A DNA stretch of 9,155 nt from Deltaproteobacteria bacterium (GTDB taxonomy: Bacteria > Desulfobacterota > Syntrophia > Syntrophales > Smithellaceae). The translations under genes and the position numbers were made by a program. Location of the stretch: assembly GCA_019136325.1 (NCBI GenBank), contig JAGVUJ010000247.1, positions 1-9,155 on the forward strand, given 5' to 3'. Below the pieces are notes generated by a model. The model was not told where the DNA came from. It was given only the letters and a program-made list of their open reading frames with translations, and did not search any database. Within the stretch, counting starts at the first letter, position 1. Every line of letters starts with the position of its first letter. This document shows, one piece after another, positions 1 to 6,339 of this stretch.

Positions 1-93
1 ACCCAAAAACGCCCGCACAACAAACTCCACCGGATAAACGGCAGGCGTTTTGTCTCCCTTGTAACGGGATGCATATTGCTGTTTTATGGACAT
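1..93 (-). CDS. Probable class I SAM-dependent methyltransferase, N-terminal 31 codons only
   Basis: The reading frame opens with ATG at 93 and stays open to the left edge of the window, so only the first 31 residues are seen. They begin MSIKQQYASRYKG and contain YPVEFVVRAFLG (residues 20-31). A 'YPxEFVVRxFLG' segment just ahead of the SAM-binding glycine loop is, from memory, typical of methyltransferases found in polysaccharide and lipopolysaccharide clusters. The SAM motif itself would lie outside the window, so the function is inferred from this short stretch and the context. The start is supported by a good Shine-Dalgarno sequence (AAGGAAG, plus-strand 102-108) about ten bases upstream. 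The gene follows the glycosyltransferase after a 25-base gap and is probably the next gene of the same operon. It could methylate a sugar or a polyprenyl-linked intermediate. Confidence 0.6.
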   Translation of the reverse strand, partial: MSIKQQYASRYKGDKTPAVYPVEFVVRAFLG

Positions 94-101
94 AAAATCT
101 T

Positions 102-108
102 CTTCCTT
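102..108 (-). promoter_or_regulatory. Ribosome-binding site of the partial methyltransferase gene
   Basis: The minus strand reads AAGGAAG here, ending about ten bases before the ATG at 93. It is the main reason for calling the short left-edge frame a real gene start and not a run-on of the glycosyltransferase. Confidence 0.6.
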
Positions 109-118
109 TCCGGGTATT

Positions 119-1066
119 TCAATTCCTCTCCTCCGGCTTCCGATCCGGCAAATCAGCGTCAAAAACATTCCGGATAATGACGTAGGGTCTGTTCTTCGTT
201 TCAATAAAGATGCGGGAAATATAAAGACCCACCAAACCGATACACAACAGGATCAGCCCTCCCAGGCTCCACACCGAAACCATGACGGAGATCCAGCCAT
301 CCAGAACGTAACCGGTCAGACGGCGGACAATGAGGGCAACGGTCACCAGAAACGATACGAAGAAAATCGCCAGCCCCAGAAAAAAAACGCCGTAGAGAGG
401 AACTTGGCTGAACGATGTCACCGAATCTAAGAGAGCCCTGAGTCGTTTGACGAAGGAATAGGCGGATTCCCCGCGCGAGAGTTTGTCAAAAACCAGTCCG
501 TGCTGACGAAAACCCGTCAGCACCCACAATCCGCCAATAGCCGTCATATGCTCCTTGTGCCGGATCAGTTGACGGACGTAAGAGGAGCGCATCAGACGAA
601 CCGTACAGAGGTTAAAGGGCATATCCACGGAAACCAATAATTTTATCAACCACCAACCGAATCTTCCGCCAATTTTTTTAATCAAGCCGCCCTTTCGTTC
701 CTTTTGAAGGCCGTAAACAACATCCCAGTTGCCAGCTTTCAATTCATCGTAAAACCACGTCAGGAGTTCCGGAGGCTCTTCCAGATCGACATCAATCAGA
801 AAAACAAGATCGCCGCGGGCGTATTCAAGACCGGCCATCATGGCCTTGTGATGACCGAAATTGCGCGACAGTTCAATGATGCGGAGATGCGGGTCGGCTG
901 ACTGGAGGGCAAGCGCCTGTGTGAGGGAATTGTCCGGCGATCCATCATCGACCATAACGATCTCGTAGTCTTGGGTGATTTTTTTTGCTTCAAGACCGAT
1001 GCGCCGCACGAATTCTTCAATAAAACGCGCTGACTGATACATGGTGGTCACAATGGACAGTTTCAT
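119..1066 (-). CDS. Family 2 glycosyltransferase, DPM1/GtrB-like, with two C-terminal membrane helices
   Basis: This 315-residue protein has a GT-A fold glycosyltransferase domain (about 1-215) followed by two hydrophobic helices (about 224-246 and 260-285). Visible family 2 motifs are VDDGSPDNS (D40-D41, nucleotide binding), LSRNFGHHKAMMAGL (67-81) and the metal-binding DXD as DVDLEEPPE (D92, D94). SRGESAYSFVKR (197-208) matches the conserved loop before the membrane helices of DPM1/GtrB/ArnC-type enzymes, and RPYVIIRN (293-300) resembles their usual tail. Such enzymes move a sugar from a nucleotide donor to polyprenyl phosphate on the cytoplasmic face of the inner membrane, giving a lipid-linked donor for use outside. 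The donor sugar cannot be read. The ATG at 1066 shares an ATGA overlap with the stop of the upstream propeller gene, and GGAGG at 1077-1081 sits ten bases ahead of it. The catalytic residues look intact. Confidence 0.93.
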   Translation of the reverse strand: MKLSIVTTMYQSARFIEEFVRRIGLEAKKITQDYEIVMVDDGSPDNSLTQALALQSADPHLRIIELSRNFGHHKAMMAGLEYARGDLVFLIDVDLEEPPELLTWFYDELKAGNWDVVYGLQKERKGGLIKKIGGRFGWWLIKLLVSVDMPFNLCTVRLMRSSYVRQLIRHKEHMTAIGGLWVLTGFRQHGLVFDKLSRGESAYSFVKRLRALLDSVTSFSQVPLYGVFFLGLAIFFVSFLVTVALIVRRLTGYVLDGWISVMVSVWSLGGLILLCIGLVGLYISRIFIETKNRPYVIIRNVFDADLPDRKPEERN

Positions 1067-1983
1067 GAACGGTGATCCTCCGTTAAGACGGCCAAACCGA
1101 ATCCTGTTTTGCCGTATTCATTGCCGCAGTAAATCATGTATCGTTTTTGCCCCAGGTCAAAAACACAGGGGTAGCAAATCATATCGGAATCCCAATCCTT
1201 CTCCGAAACATCGATTCCAACCTGCTCATCCATCCGGTGAAATGTCCGGCCGTCATGGGATTCGGCATATCCAATACGGTATTTCCTTCCGCGATAGGAA
1301 TACCACATCTTATAGATGTTTCCGTCTTTCAAAACGCACGGCGTGGAGACGACATGATCGCCGTCTCCGTGGCCAACCGCCGGCGCCTTTTGACGCCTCC
1401 AGTCCAGTCCGTTTTCCGACTCGGCGTAACCGATGGAGCAGGCAACCGCCGGCTTGCCGTCCATCAGCAACCAGGGCTCACCGGATGCAAACCACATCTT
1501 GAAGGCATCACCTTCTTTGAGAACGCACGGCGTGGCGCAAAGATTGGGGAATTCCTTCGACCGATCCATCATGGGGCCCGCATATAAACGTTTCAGCATG
1601 ACACCGTCTTCGGCTTCCTCGGCGACTCCGATGGAGTTTCTGAAGGGCACGGTCACGCCAAGATTCCATCCGTAATAGTAGAAGCGTTTCCTGCCGTTTA
1701 TTTTTACAATCGACGTCACGTTCACGCCGCTGTCGTCAAAATTGCCTAAAGCGGCCTTCTCCATTATGGGCTCGTGGTGATTATAAAGGATCGAAAACTT
1801 GTCGTCCACGATAGATGCGTCCATGTAAGTTGGAAATCCATAATTGGTTTTGTCACGGTGCGTGTAATAGATGCGGACCAGGCCTCTTTCGTTATCCGTA
1901 ACCTCAACAACTGGAAACATCGCATGCGTATAGGGATCTTCCTCCGACGGACAATAGACGCGCCCCTGTTTTTTCCATTTCAT
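1063..1983 (-). CDS. Five-bladed beta-propeller 'glycosylase' family protein (GH43/GH130-like fold)
   Basis: This 306-residue soluble protein has no signal peptide or membrane helix. It resembles a family of roughly 300-residue 'glycosylase' propellers often found in polysaccharide clusters. The start MKWKKQGRVYCP, the segment YYGWNLGVTVPFRNSIG (103-119) and DRSKEF (140-145) fit my memory of that family. Blade repeats are plain: TPCVLKEGDAFKMWF (151-165), TPCVLKDGNIYKMWY (214-228) and YPCVFDLGQKRYMIY (271-285). GYAES recurs at 185 and 238. The period is about 60 residues. The fold is shared with GH32/43/130 enzymes and with the N-terminal part of plant GINT1. No catalytic acid pair could be assigned, so hydrolase, phosphorylase, transferase and sugar-binding roles are all possible. 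The start overlaps the phosphoesterase stop by ATGA and has a strong Shine-Dalgarno sequence (GGGGAGG, 1991-1997). Confidence 0.85.
   Translation of the reverse strand: MKWKKQGRVYCPSEEDPYTHAMFPVVEVTDNERGLVRIYYTHRDKTNYGFPTYMDASIVDDKFSILYNHHEPIMEKAALGNFDDSGVNVTSIVKINGRKRFYYYGWNLGVTVPFRNSIGVAEEAEDGVMLKRLYAGPMMDRSKEFPNLCATPCVLKEGDAFKMWFASGEPWLLMDGKPAVACSIGYAESENGLDWRRQKAPAVGHGDGDHVVSTPCVLKDGNIYKMWYSYRGRKYRIGYAESHDGRTFHRMDEQVGIDVSEKDWDSDMICYPCVFDLGQKRYMIYCGNEYGKTGFGLAVLTEDHRS
1333..1535 (-). repeat. Direct 14-base repeat marking duplicated propeller blades
   Basis: The plus-strand 14-mer aacgcacggcgtgg occurs at 1333-1346 and again at 1522-1535, exactly 189 bases (63 codons) apart and in the same frame. 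It encodes the TPCV turn of two successive propeller blades. The flanking bases are also similar (tctttcaa and tctttgag). It reflects internal blade duplication and is not a mobile or regulatory repeat. Confidence 0.7.
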
Positions 1984-2684
1984 TTTCTTTCCTCCCCTGC
2001 AGATTCTGCGCCGGATCGCTGAGCACCGATTTTCCGGCCCGAATACAAGCTTTCATAAACATAGGGACTAAACCCGCAATCTTTCATCGCAAAAGCAATG
2101 CGGTCGATATCGTAATCGACCCTTCTGAGACATACCTTCTCTCCGTTAAAAAGGGCAAAGGCTGCTTTGGGGTCGTTGTCTCTGGGCTGCCCCACAGAAC
2201 CGGGATTGCAGTGGCAGATGGTCCCCAGAACACTCAGAGACTGAATATGCGTATGGCCGGAAAAGAAATACTTCGCCGACTCATTTCGAAAATACTCTTT
2301 ACTGACATCGGTTAAATACTCGTCCAGAGGATCCTGCCAGCCGCCGTGAACAAACGAGGCTTTGCCGTATTCCATTCTTGGAACCGAACACCTGAGCCAT
2401 TCCATATTTTCCGGCTTAATCTTCCCACGCTGGTATTCCAGCAGAACGTTGGCCACATTTGACCGAGGACAGGGCTGATCATATGCCAGGTAGTAATCGT
2501 GGTTCCCCAGAATATTCGGGATATTTTTTTGCCTCAGCAAATCAATGCATTCATTGATCTCGCAGTAATATCCGGCTACGTCACCCAGCGATACGATCCG
2601 GTCACAGCCGCTTTTTTCAATTTCACGTAAAACCGCCTGCAGCGCGGGAAAATTTCCGTGAATGTCGGAAATAACGGCCATCAT
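1980..2684 (-). CDS. Calcineurin-like metallophosphoesterase (YfcE/Ap4A-phosphatase type)
   Basis: This 234-residue cytoplasmic protein carries the full set of metallophosphoesterase motifs in order: DIHG (D7, H9), GDVAGY (D35), GNHD (N61, H62), VHGG (H113) and GHTH (H144, H146). NPGSVGQPRD (160-169) is typical of the small YfcE/MJ0936-like class. These residues bind two divalent metals and hydrolyse phosphomonoesters or phosphodiesters. The substrate cannot be predicted from the motifs. The gene begins with two tandem ATG codons (2684 and 2681). The first forms an ATGA overlap with the stop of the ATP-grasp gene, and no convincing Shine-Dalgarno sequence lies upstream, so expression probably depends on translational coupling. 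Within a glycan operon it may remove a phosphate from a sugar or acyl intermediate, or it may hydrolyse a by-product. That role is inferred from position only. Confidence 0.92.
   Translation of the reverse strand: MMAVISDIHGNFPALQAVLREIEKSGCDRIVSLGDVAGYYCEINECIDLLRQKNIPNILGNHDYYLAYDQPCPRSNVANVLLEYQRGKIKPENMEWLRCSVPRMEYGKASFVHGGWQDPLDEYLTDVSKEYFRNESAKYFFSGHTHIQSLSVLGTICHCNPGSVGQPRDNDPKAAFALFNGEKVCLRRVDYDIDRIAFAMKDCGFSPYVYESLYSGRKIGAQRSGAESAGEERK
1991..1997 (-). promoter_or_regulatory. Strong ribosome-binding site of the propeller gene
   Basis: The minus strand reads GGGGAGG, ending seven bases before the ATG at 1983. It lies inside the 3' end of the phosphoesterase gene and fixes the propeller start despite the ATGA overlap. 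It is the best Shine-Dalgarno sequence in the operon, so this gene may be translated partly on its own. Confidence 0.7.
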
Positions 2685-3646
2685 GAGAGGTCCACAACGT
2701 CTTCAATGTAGCGGACAGCCGTTCCTTTTTTAATGACTGCAGGACGGGGCATAACCTTCTCTCCAAAATATTCGATGCACATTTCCGGTTCATTAAAGCC
2801 GAACGCGGTGCGCAGAGAAAGCGAAGAAGAAAATCGCGGATTCACTTCCAGGAGAAGATAATCCCCCTGATGCCGCCTGAATTGAAAATTTGTAGGTCCG
2901 ACCGGCCTGAACAGAGCCGTCAGTCGCTTGATTTCCTCGTCAAGCTCCGGGATATCAACGGATTGCGCCTTGGCTGTGGAACCTTCCCTGCTCAGTTTTC
3001 TTGAAAAAGCAATGGATTGCGACAATGATCCATCCCCCAGCCCAAAAACACCGACGGTATATTCATGATCCTCATCGCCGACAATTTCCTGAAGCATAAA
3101 GTTGTCGCCCAACTTACCCTTCCAGTAGTCAAAATCCTCGCGGGACTGGAGAGTCACAATACCTTTGGAGGCGGATGAACGTCTCGGTTTAACCAAACAG
3201 GGGAGTTTTAATGATGAGGCAATGGTTTCGTAATCCTCCTCTGCGAAAGTATTTATCGCCTGAATCGAATGCGCGGTAAGATACTCATATAAACGCCACT
3301 TGTCTCTTGAGATTTCAATCAGCTCCCTGTTGTTCAAAATAATCTTGCTGATATCTCCTTTAAAACGATCCTGATCGTCGCAAAGTCTGTAAATCTCCGG
3401 TTCCAACCCTAAAAAAACCAAGTCGATCTTGTATTGATCAATGACGTCGGCGACAAAGTCGCAATAGCCGGGATCGGAAGCCCAAACCGCCTGAAGAAAA
3501 GCGTCGCACCATCGCCGGCCCACGGCGTCCGGATAAACATCCATGCCGACGATGTTGACGTCATACCGGCACTGTCTCAAAGAACGGACAATCCCGTAGC
3601 CGATGATCGCACCGATACCGGTGACCAACACATTATATTTTTTCAT
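2681..3646 (-). CDS. ATP-grasp ligase, carbamoyl-phosphate-synthase-like
   Basis: This 321-residue protein has an N-terminal preATP-grasp Rossmann-like domain starting VLVTGIGAIIGYGIV (6-20). An ATP-grasp domain follows, with the nucleotide-binding lysine in LVKPRRSSASKG (K153), QEIVGDEDHEYTVG (186-199), GPTNFQFR (250-257) and the magnesium-binding LLLEVNPRFSSS (E267, N269). ATP-grasp enzymes activate a carboxylate as an acyl phosphate and join it to an amine, thiol or similar nucleophile. The best guess is an amide-forming ligase that decorates a sugar or small acid with an amino acid or related group. The closest recognisable relatives are the CarB-like ATP-grasp proteins often found in capsule and O-antigen clusters. 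Its first 14 bases overlap the end of the thiamine enzyme gene. The only purine-rich stretch (AAGG) touches the ATG, so translation is probably coupled. The substrates are unknown. Confidence 0.9.
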   Translation of the reverse strand: MKKYNVLVTGIGAIIGYGIVRSLRQCRYDVNIVGMDVYPDAVGRRWCDAFLQAVWASDPGYCDFVADVIDQYKIDLVFLGLEPEIYRLCDDQDRFKGDISKIILNNRELIEISRDKWRLYEYLTAHSIQAINTFAEEDYETIASSLKLPCLVKPRRSSASKGIVTLQSREDFDYWKGKLGDNFMLQEIVGDEDHEYTVGVFGLGDGSLSQSIAFSRKLSREGSTAKAQSVDIPELDEEIKRLTALFRPVGPTNFQFRRHQGDYLLLEVNPRFSSSLSLRTAFGFNEPEMCIEYFGEKVMPRPAVIKKGTAVRYIEDVVDLS

Positions 3647-5408
3647 CCTTGGAAACAGGATCGTCCATATTACAAAGACGACTCAATTCCTTTCTGTCCA
3701 GCGGAGGAAACTGGTCTTCCACCGGACCCCTTGGAGCAGGTTCGGGAACAACCTGGGTTTTGGAAGAAAGCACTACCTCAAAAAGATGAGGCTTATCCAT
3801 TTCGAGCCCTCCATCGAGCCGGTCAAAATCTTCACGAGTACGAATTTTTGTATATAAAATATCAAATGCATATGCAAGTTTTTCAAAGTCCGGATTGGCA
3901 TATCCCTGAACCGAACCGTAGCATCGGTCATTGAAATATTTCTCCTGATAAGTCCGTATCAGCCCCAAAGATTGATTATTCATGACGAATATCTTCAATG
4001 GAATTCTTTCCCGAAACACAGTTTGCAATTCCTGCAGATTCATCTGAATGCCGCCGTCGCCCATCACACAAATAATCTGCCGATTGGGTGACGCACAATA
4101 AGCGCCAATCCCCGCCGGCAGGGAGTATCCCATTGCGCCATGCCCGGAGGAACTCAGCAGTTGTTTTCCACCGAAGAGACAGAAAGACTGAGCAACCCAC
4201 ATCTGGTTTTGTCCGACATCCGCACACACCACGGCCTTTCCGGAGGCCTTCCTGCTCAGAATATACAAGAATTCGTTGGGATCGACGCCACAGGGTTGAT
4301 CGTGCACCGGGTATGAAGGATATTGAACTTTCCACCGATGAATCTGGGCCAACCATTTTTTATTGTCTAAAGTTCCGCCACCTACTGCCGCGAGCGCCTC
4401 TTTCAGGAACGATTCGACATCGCAGCAGACGCTGATCGCTTCACAAACGTTATGGTTCAGTTCATCGGAGTCGACATCGACATGGATGATCCTCGCCTCT
4501 CTCGCAAAAAGAGTTTTATCCGGCCCCGTCTGGCGTTCATCCAGCCTTGAACCGAGAACCAGCAGCAGATCTGAATTTGCAACGGCAAAATTGGCATAGC
4601 GATTACCGTAGGATCCAATAAATCCGCAGAAATGTTTGTCCTCATGGTCAATTGCATCGAGGCCTCTCAGGGAACAAACGACCGGAAGATCGCAAACGGT
4701 ATAAAATTCTTCAAATATTCCCCGGCCTCTGATCGATGCCAGTCCGCCACCTGCCAAAATAACCGGTCTTTTGGCTTCCGACAACAGGGCGACTATTTTT
4801 TTTACCGTCAGTGAGTCAGGATGGCTCCTCTTTTTCATTTCCGCGGCGTATTCTTCAGAATCATAGAAGCTTTGCAGCAACGGAACATTGATTTCGCTTG
4901 CCTGCACATTGTGCGGAAGATCGATTAAAACAGGTCCGGGACGCCCAGACTGAGCATAAAAAAAAGCTTTTTCAAGAAAAAAACGTATTCTTTCCGGCTC
5001 CATAACCGTTTCGGCATATTTGGTAATCGGATTGACAATCGATACGATATCCGTTTCCTGAAAACCCTGCTGACGAATGGATTGCTTTGTTTTCATCTCA
5101 CGCTGACTCACCTGTCCGGTGATGAAAAGACAGGGTACGGAATCAAAAAAAGCATTAGCAATCCCCGTGATCAAATTGGTCGCGCCGGGACCGCTCGTGG
5201 CAATGGCAACGCCGACACCTCCGCTCACTCTTGCATAAGCGTCTGCGCAGAAGGAGGAAGCCTGTTCATGGTAATTCTGGATATAGGACAACCCTTTGAC
5301 TTTATGAAGCGAATCAATCAAGTGCGTAACGGAACCGCCCTGATAGCCGAAGATATGGCTGATCTTCTTTTCAAAAAGAAAGTTCATCACGTAATCTGAA
5401 AGCTTCAT
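3633..5408 (-). CDS. Acetolactate-synthase-like ThDP-dependent enzyme
   Basis: This 591-residue protein has the three-domain plan of the acetolactate synthase/pyruvate oxidase family. The PYR domain holds the catalytic glutamate in NYHEQASSF (E48) and [17 protein letters not shown] (71-87). The segment [16 protein letters not shown] (115-130) matches the substrate and flavin region of acetolactate synthases. The central domain carries [10 protein letters not shown] (286-295). The C-terminal domain has [14 protein letters not shown] (423-436) and the diphosphate motif from GDGG (450-453) to NN (477-478). Such enzymes decarboxylate a 2-oxo acid, usually pyruvate, and join the two-carbon unit to an acceptor. 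The tryptophan found after the NN motif in biosynthetic acetolactate synthases is tyrosine here (Y487). No regulatory subunit or other ilv gene is nearby, so branched-chain amino acid synthesis is unlikely. YerE, which adds acetyl to a keto-sugar, is a possible functional parallel. The start has an ATGA overlap with wbqC and GAGGT at 5419-5423. Confidence 0.93.
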   Translation of the reverse strand: MKLSDYVMNFLFEKKISHIFGYQGGSVTHLIDSLHKVKGLSYIQNYHEQASSFCADAYARVSGGVGVAIATSGPGATNLITGIANAFFDSVPCLFITGQVSQREMKTKQSIRQQGFQETDIVSIVNPITKYAETVMEPERIRFFLEKAFFYAQSGRPGPVLIDLPHNVQASEINVPLLQSFYDSEEYAAEMKKRSHPDSLTVKKIVALLSEAKRPVILAGGGLASIRGRGIFEEFYTVCDLPVVCSLRGLDAIDHEDKHFCGFIGSYGNRYANFAVANSDLLLVLGSRLDERQTGPDKTLFAREARIIHVDVDSDELNHNVCEAISVCCDVESFLKEALAAVGGGTLDNKKWLAQIHRWKVQYPSYPVHDQPCGVDPNEFLYILSRKASGKAVVCADVGQNQMWVAQSFCLFGGKQLLSSSGHGAMGYSLPAGIGAYCASPNRQIICVMGDGGIQMNLQELQTVFRERIPLKIFVMNNQSLGLIRTYQEKYFNDRCYGSVQGYANPDFEKLAYAFDILYTKIRTREDFDRLDGGLEMDKPHLFEVVLSSKTQVVPEPAPRGPVEDQFPPLDRKELSRLCNMDDPVSKDEKI

Positions 5409-6112
5409 CGTCGAACATACCTCATATACCGAGGCACATCGCTGCCACAGTTGAACAGCAGGTCCAGAATAGTGACGCCGTGCGTGAAATCACCCCAGAG
5501 CTGGGGGTATTCGGGATAGCCTTCATAATCAAACCAGGTAAGCTGGATGCCATTTTCAATAAAAACGGCTTCCTCGATATAACCCCGCGCGGCTGGCCCG
5601 GATATATATTCTTTGCCGCCGGCCTGGACGCATAAGTTGACCAGGCGCTCGGTTTTGCCGTCCATCAACTGGTAATCCCAGGAATTACGGATGATGGTAC
5701 GAATACCCAACTTCATGCACACCCATTCAATCAATGTGCGATTAAGTTGTGACAGATGCGAGTACTCGTTTTGGAGGTAAAGAGGCTCAAGCTCTTTCGC
5801 GATTTCATCAAAATGCTTTGCGCGACGGTAGTGCTGACTAAAAGATTTCCAATGTAATTCGGCCCATTCCGTGCCGTCGATTTCCGTTTCGCGAATGGTC
5901 TGGTGATATTTTCCTTTCACCTTGACCGGCACAGTCAACCATTGCACACCCTGCGGCGTCTTGATCTGGTTGCGGTTGCGCCAGTCGCGCCGCGTATATT
6001 GCATATCATCATAAAGGATGAATTCATCCACGGAGGCGATCATATCGAAATATCCCTTCCAGGGGATGTAGTTGGACTGGACGATGGCCACTTTCTTTTT
6101 ATTTGATTCCAT
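5405..6112 (-). CDS. WbqC-like family protein
   Basis: This 235-residue soluble protein is recognised by the signature N-terminus of the WbqC family: [18 protein letters not shown] (8-25), then [18 protein letters not shown] (33-50) with WLTVPVK (58-64). Later landmarks are [11 protein letters not shown] (169-179) and YPQLWGDF (202-209) followed by ILDLLFNCG (215-223), all in the usual order and at full family length. WbqC homologues occur in O-antigen, capsule and related glycan clusters, often beside aminotransferases or ligases. I know of no firmly established reaction for them; a transferase-like role is sometimes suggested. It is the first gene of the left-hand operon. The ATG at 6112 is chosen because the family motif begins within ten residues. 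Only a weak purine stretch (AAGAAA) lies upstream, and a candidate promoter is about 110 bases before the start. Its stop overlaps the ATG of the thiamine enzyme. Confidence 0.92.
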   Translation of the reverse strand: MESNKKKVAIVQSNYIPWKGYFDMIASVDEFILYDDMQYTRRDWRNRNQIKTPQGVQWLTVPVKVKGKYHQTIRETEIDGTEWAELHWKSFSQHYRRAKHFDEIAKELEPLYLQNEYSHLSQLNRTLIEWVCMKLGIRTIIRNSWDYQLMDGKTERLVNLCVQAGGKEYISGPAARGYIEEAVFIENGIQLTWFDYEGYPEYPQLWGDFTHGVTILDLLFNCGSDVPRYMRYVRR

Positions 6113-6221
6113 TGCGGTTTCTTGCCGTGTAAGATATTAATTTTTGGTTTTCTTCAAAATCTCTTCCCGCCAGGTGCTTTGAGGACAGCGATTTGCACAC
6201 AAATGATATAGCCTGTTGTTA

Positions 6222-6250
6222 TCAATACAAAATATACTAAATCCTGTCAA
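6222..6250 (-). promoter_or_regulatory. Candidate sigma-70 promoter for the wbqC operon
   Basis: On the minus strand TTGACA (6245-6250) matches the -35 consensus exactly. After a 17-base AT-rich spacer comes TATTGA (6222-6227), a poor -10 match with three of six bases. The site lies in the 227-base gap ahead of wbqC and would give a leader of about 100 bases. The position and spacing fit the start of the seven-gene unit, but the -10 is weak. No JUMPstart/ops element or clear leader structure was seen in the rest of the gap. Confidence 0.4.
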
Positions 6251-6309
6251 TGAATTACATTTTTCACGCCGCCTGATCCACTGGGAAGAGGCCTTTGAAA
6301 AACCGTGAG

Positions 6310-6328
6310 AAAAAAATCAAAAAGATTT
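6310..6328 (-). terminator. Weak terminator-like hairpin after the acyltransferase gene
   Basis: About a dozen bases past the acyltransferase stop, the minus strand reads AAATC-TTTTT-GATTT and then four more T residues. The stem has five pairs with only one G-C pair, so it would be unstable and might stop transcription only partly. It is the only hairpin plus T-run noticed in the gap between the acyltransferase and wbqC. Confidence 0.22.
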
Positions 6329-6339
6329 AAGAAGCAAAT

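Noticed and set aside
1041..1587. Long open frames on the plus strand opposite the propeller gene (about 150 codons each)
   Set aside because: They lie wholly opposite a well-recognised gene, show no known motifs, and have low-complexity compositions typical of antisense frames.
3434..3934. A 166-codon plus-strand frame across the ATP-grasp/ThDP gene junction
   Set aside because: It is antisense to two strongly supported genes and has no recognisable domain.
3633..5408. Calling the ThDP enzyme ilvB
   Set aside because: It lacks the acceptor-site tryptophan and the neighbouring small-subunit gene, and it lies in a glycan operon, so a biosynthetic acetolactate synthase symbol would mislead.
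6169..6200. Possible small hairpin GTGC...GCAC in the gap ahead of wbqC
   Set aside because: There are only four base pairs with a long loop and no T-run, and nothing resembles a known riboswitch or small RNA.
6265..6273. GGCGGCGTG on the minus strand ahead of wbqC, similar to the start of the ops/JUMPstart element (GGCGGTAG)
   Set aside because: The match breaks after GGCGG, no second JUMPstart part is present, and no RfaH-type context is visible.
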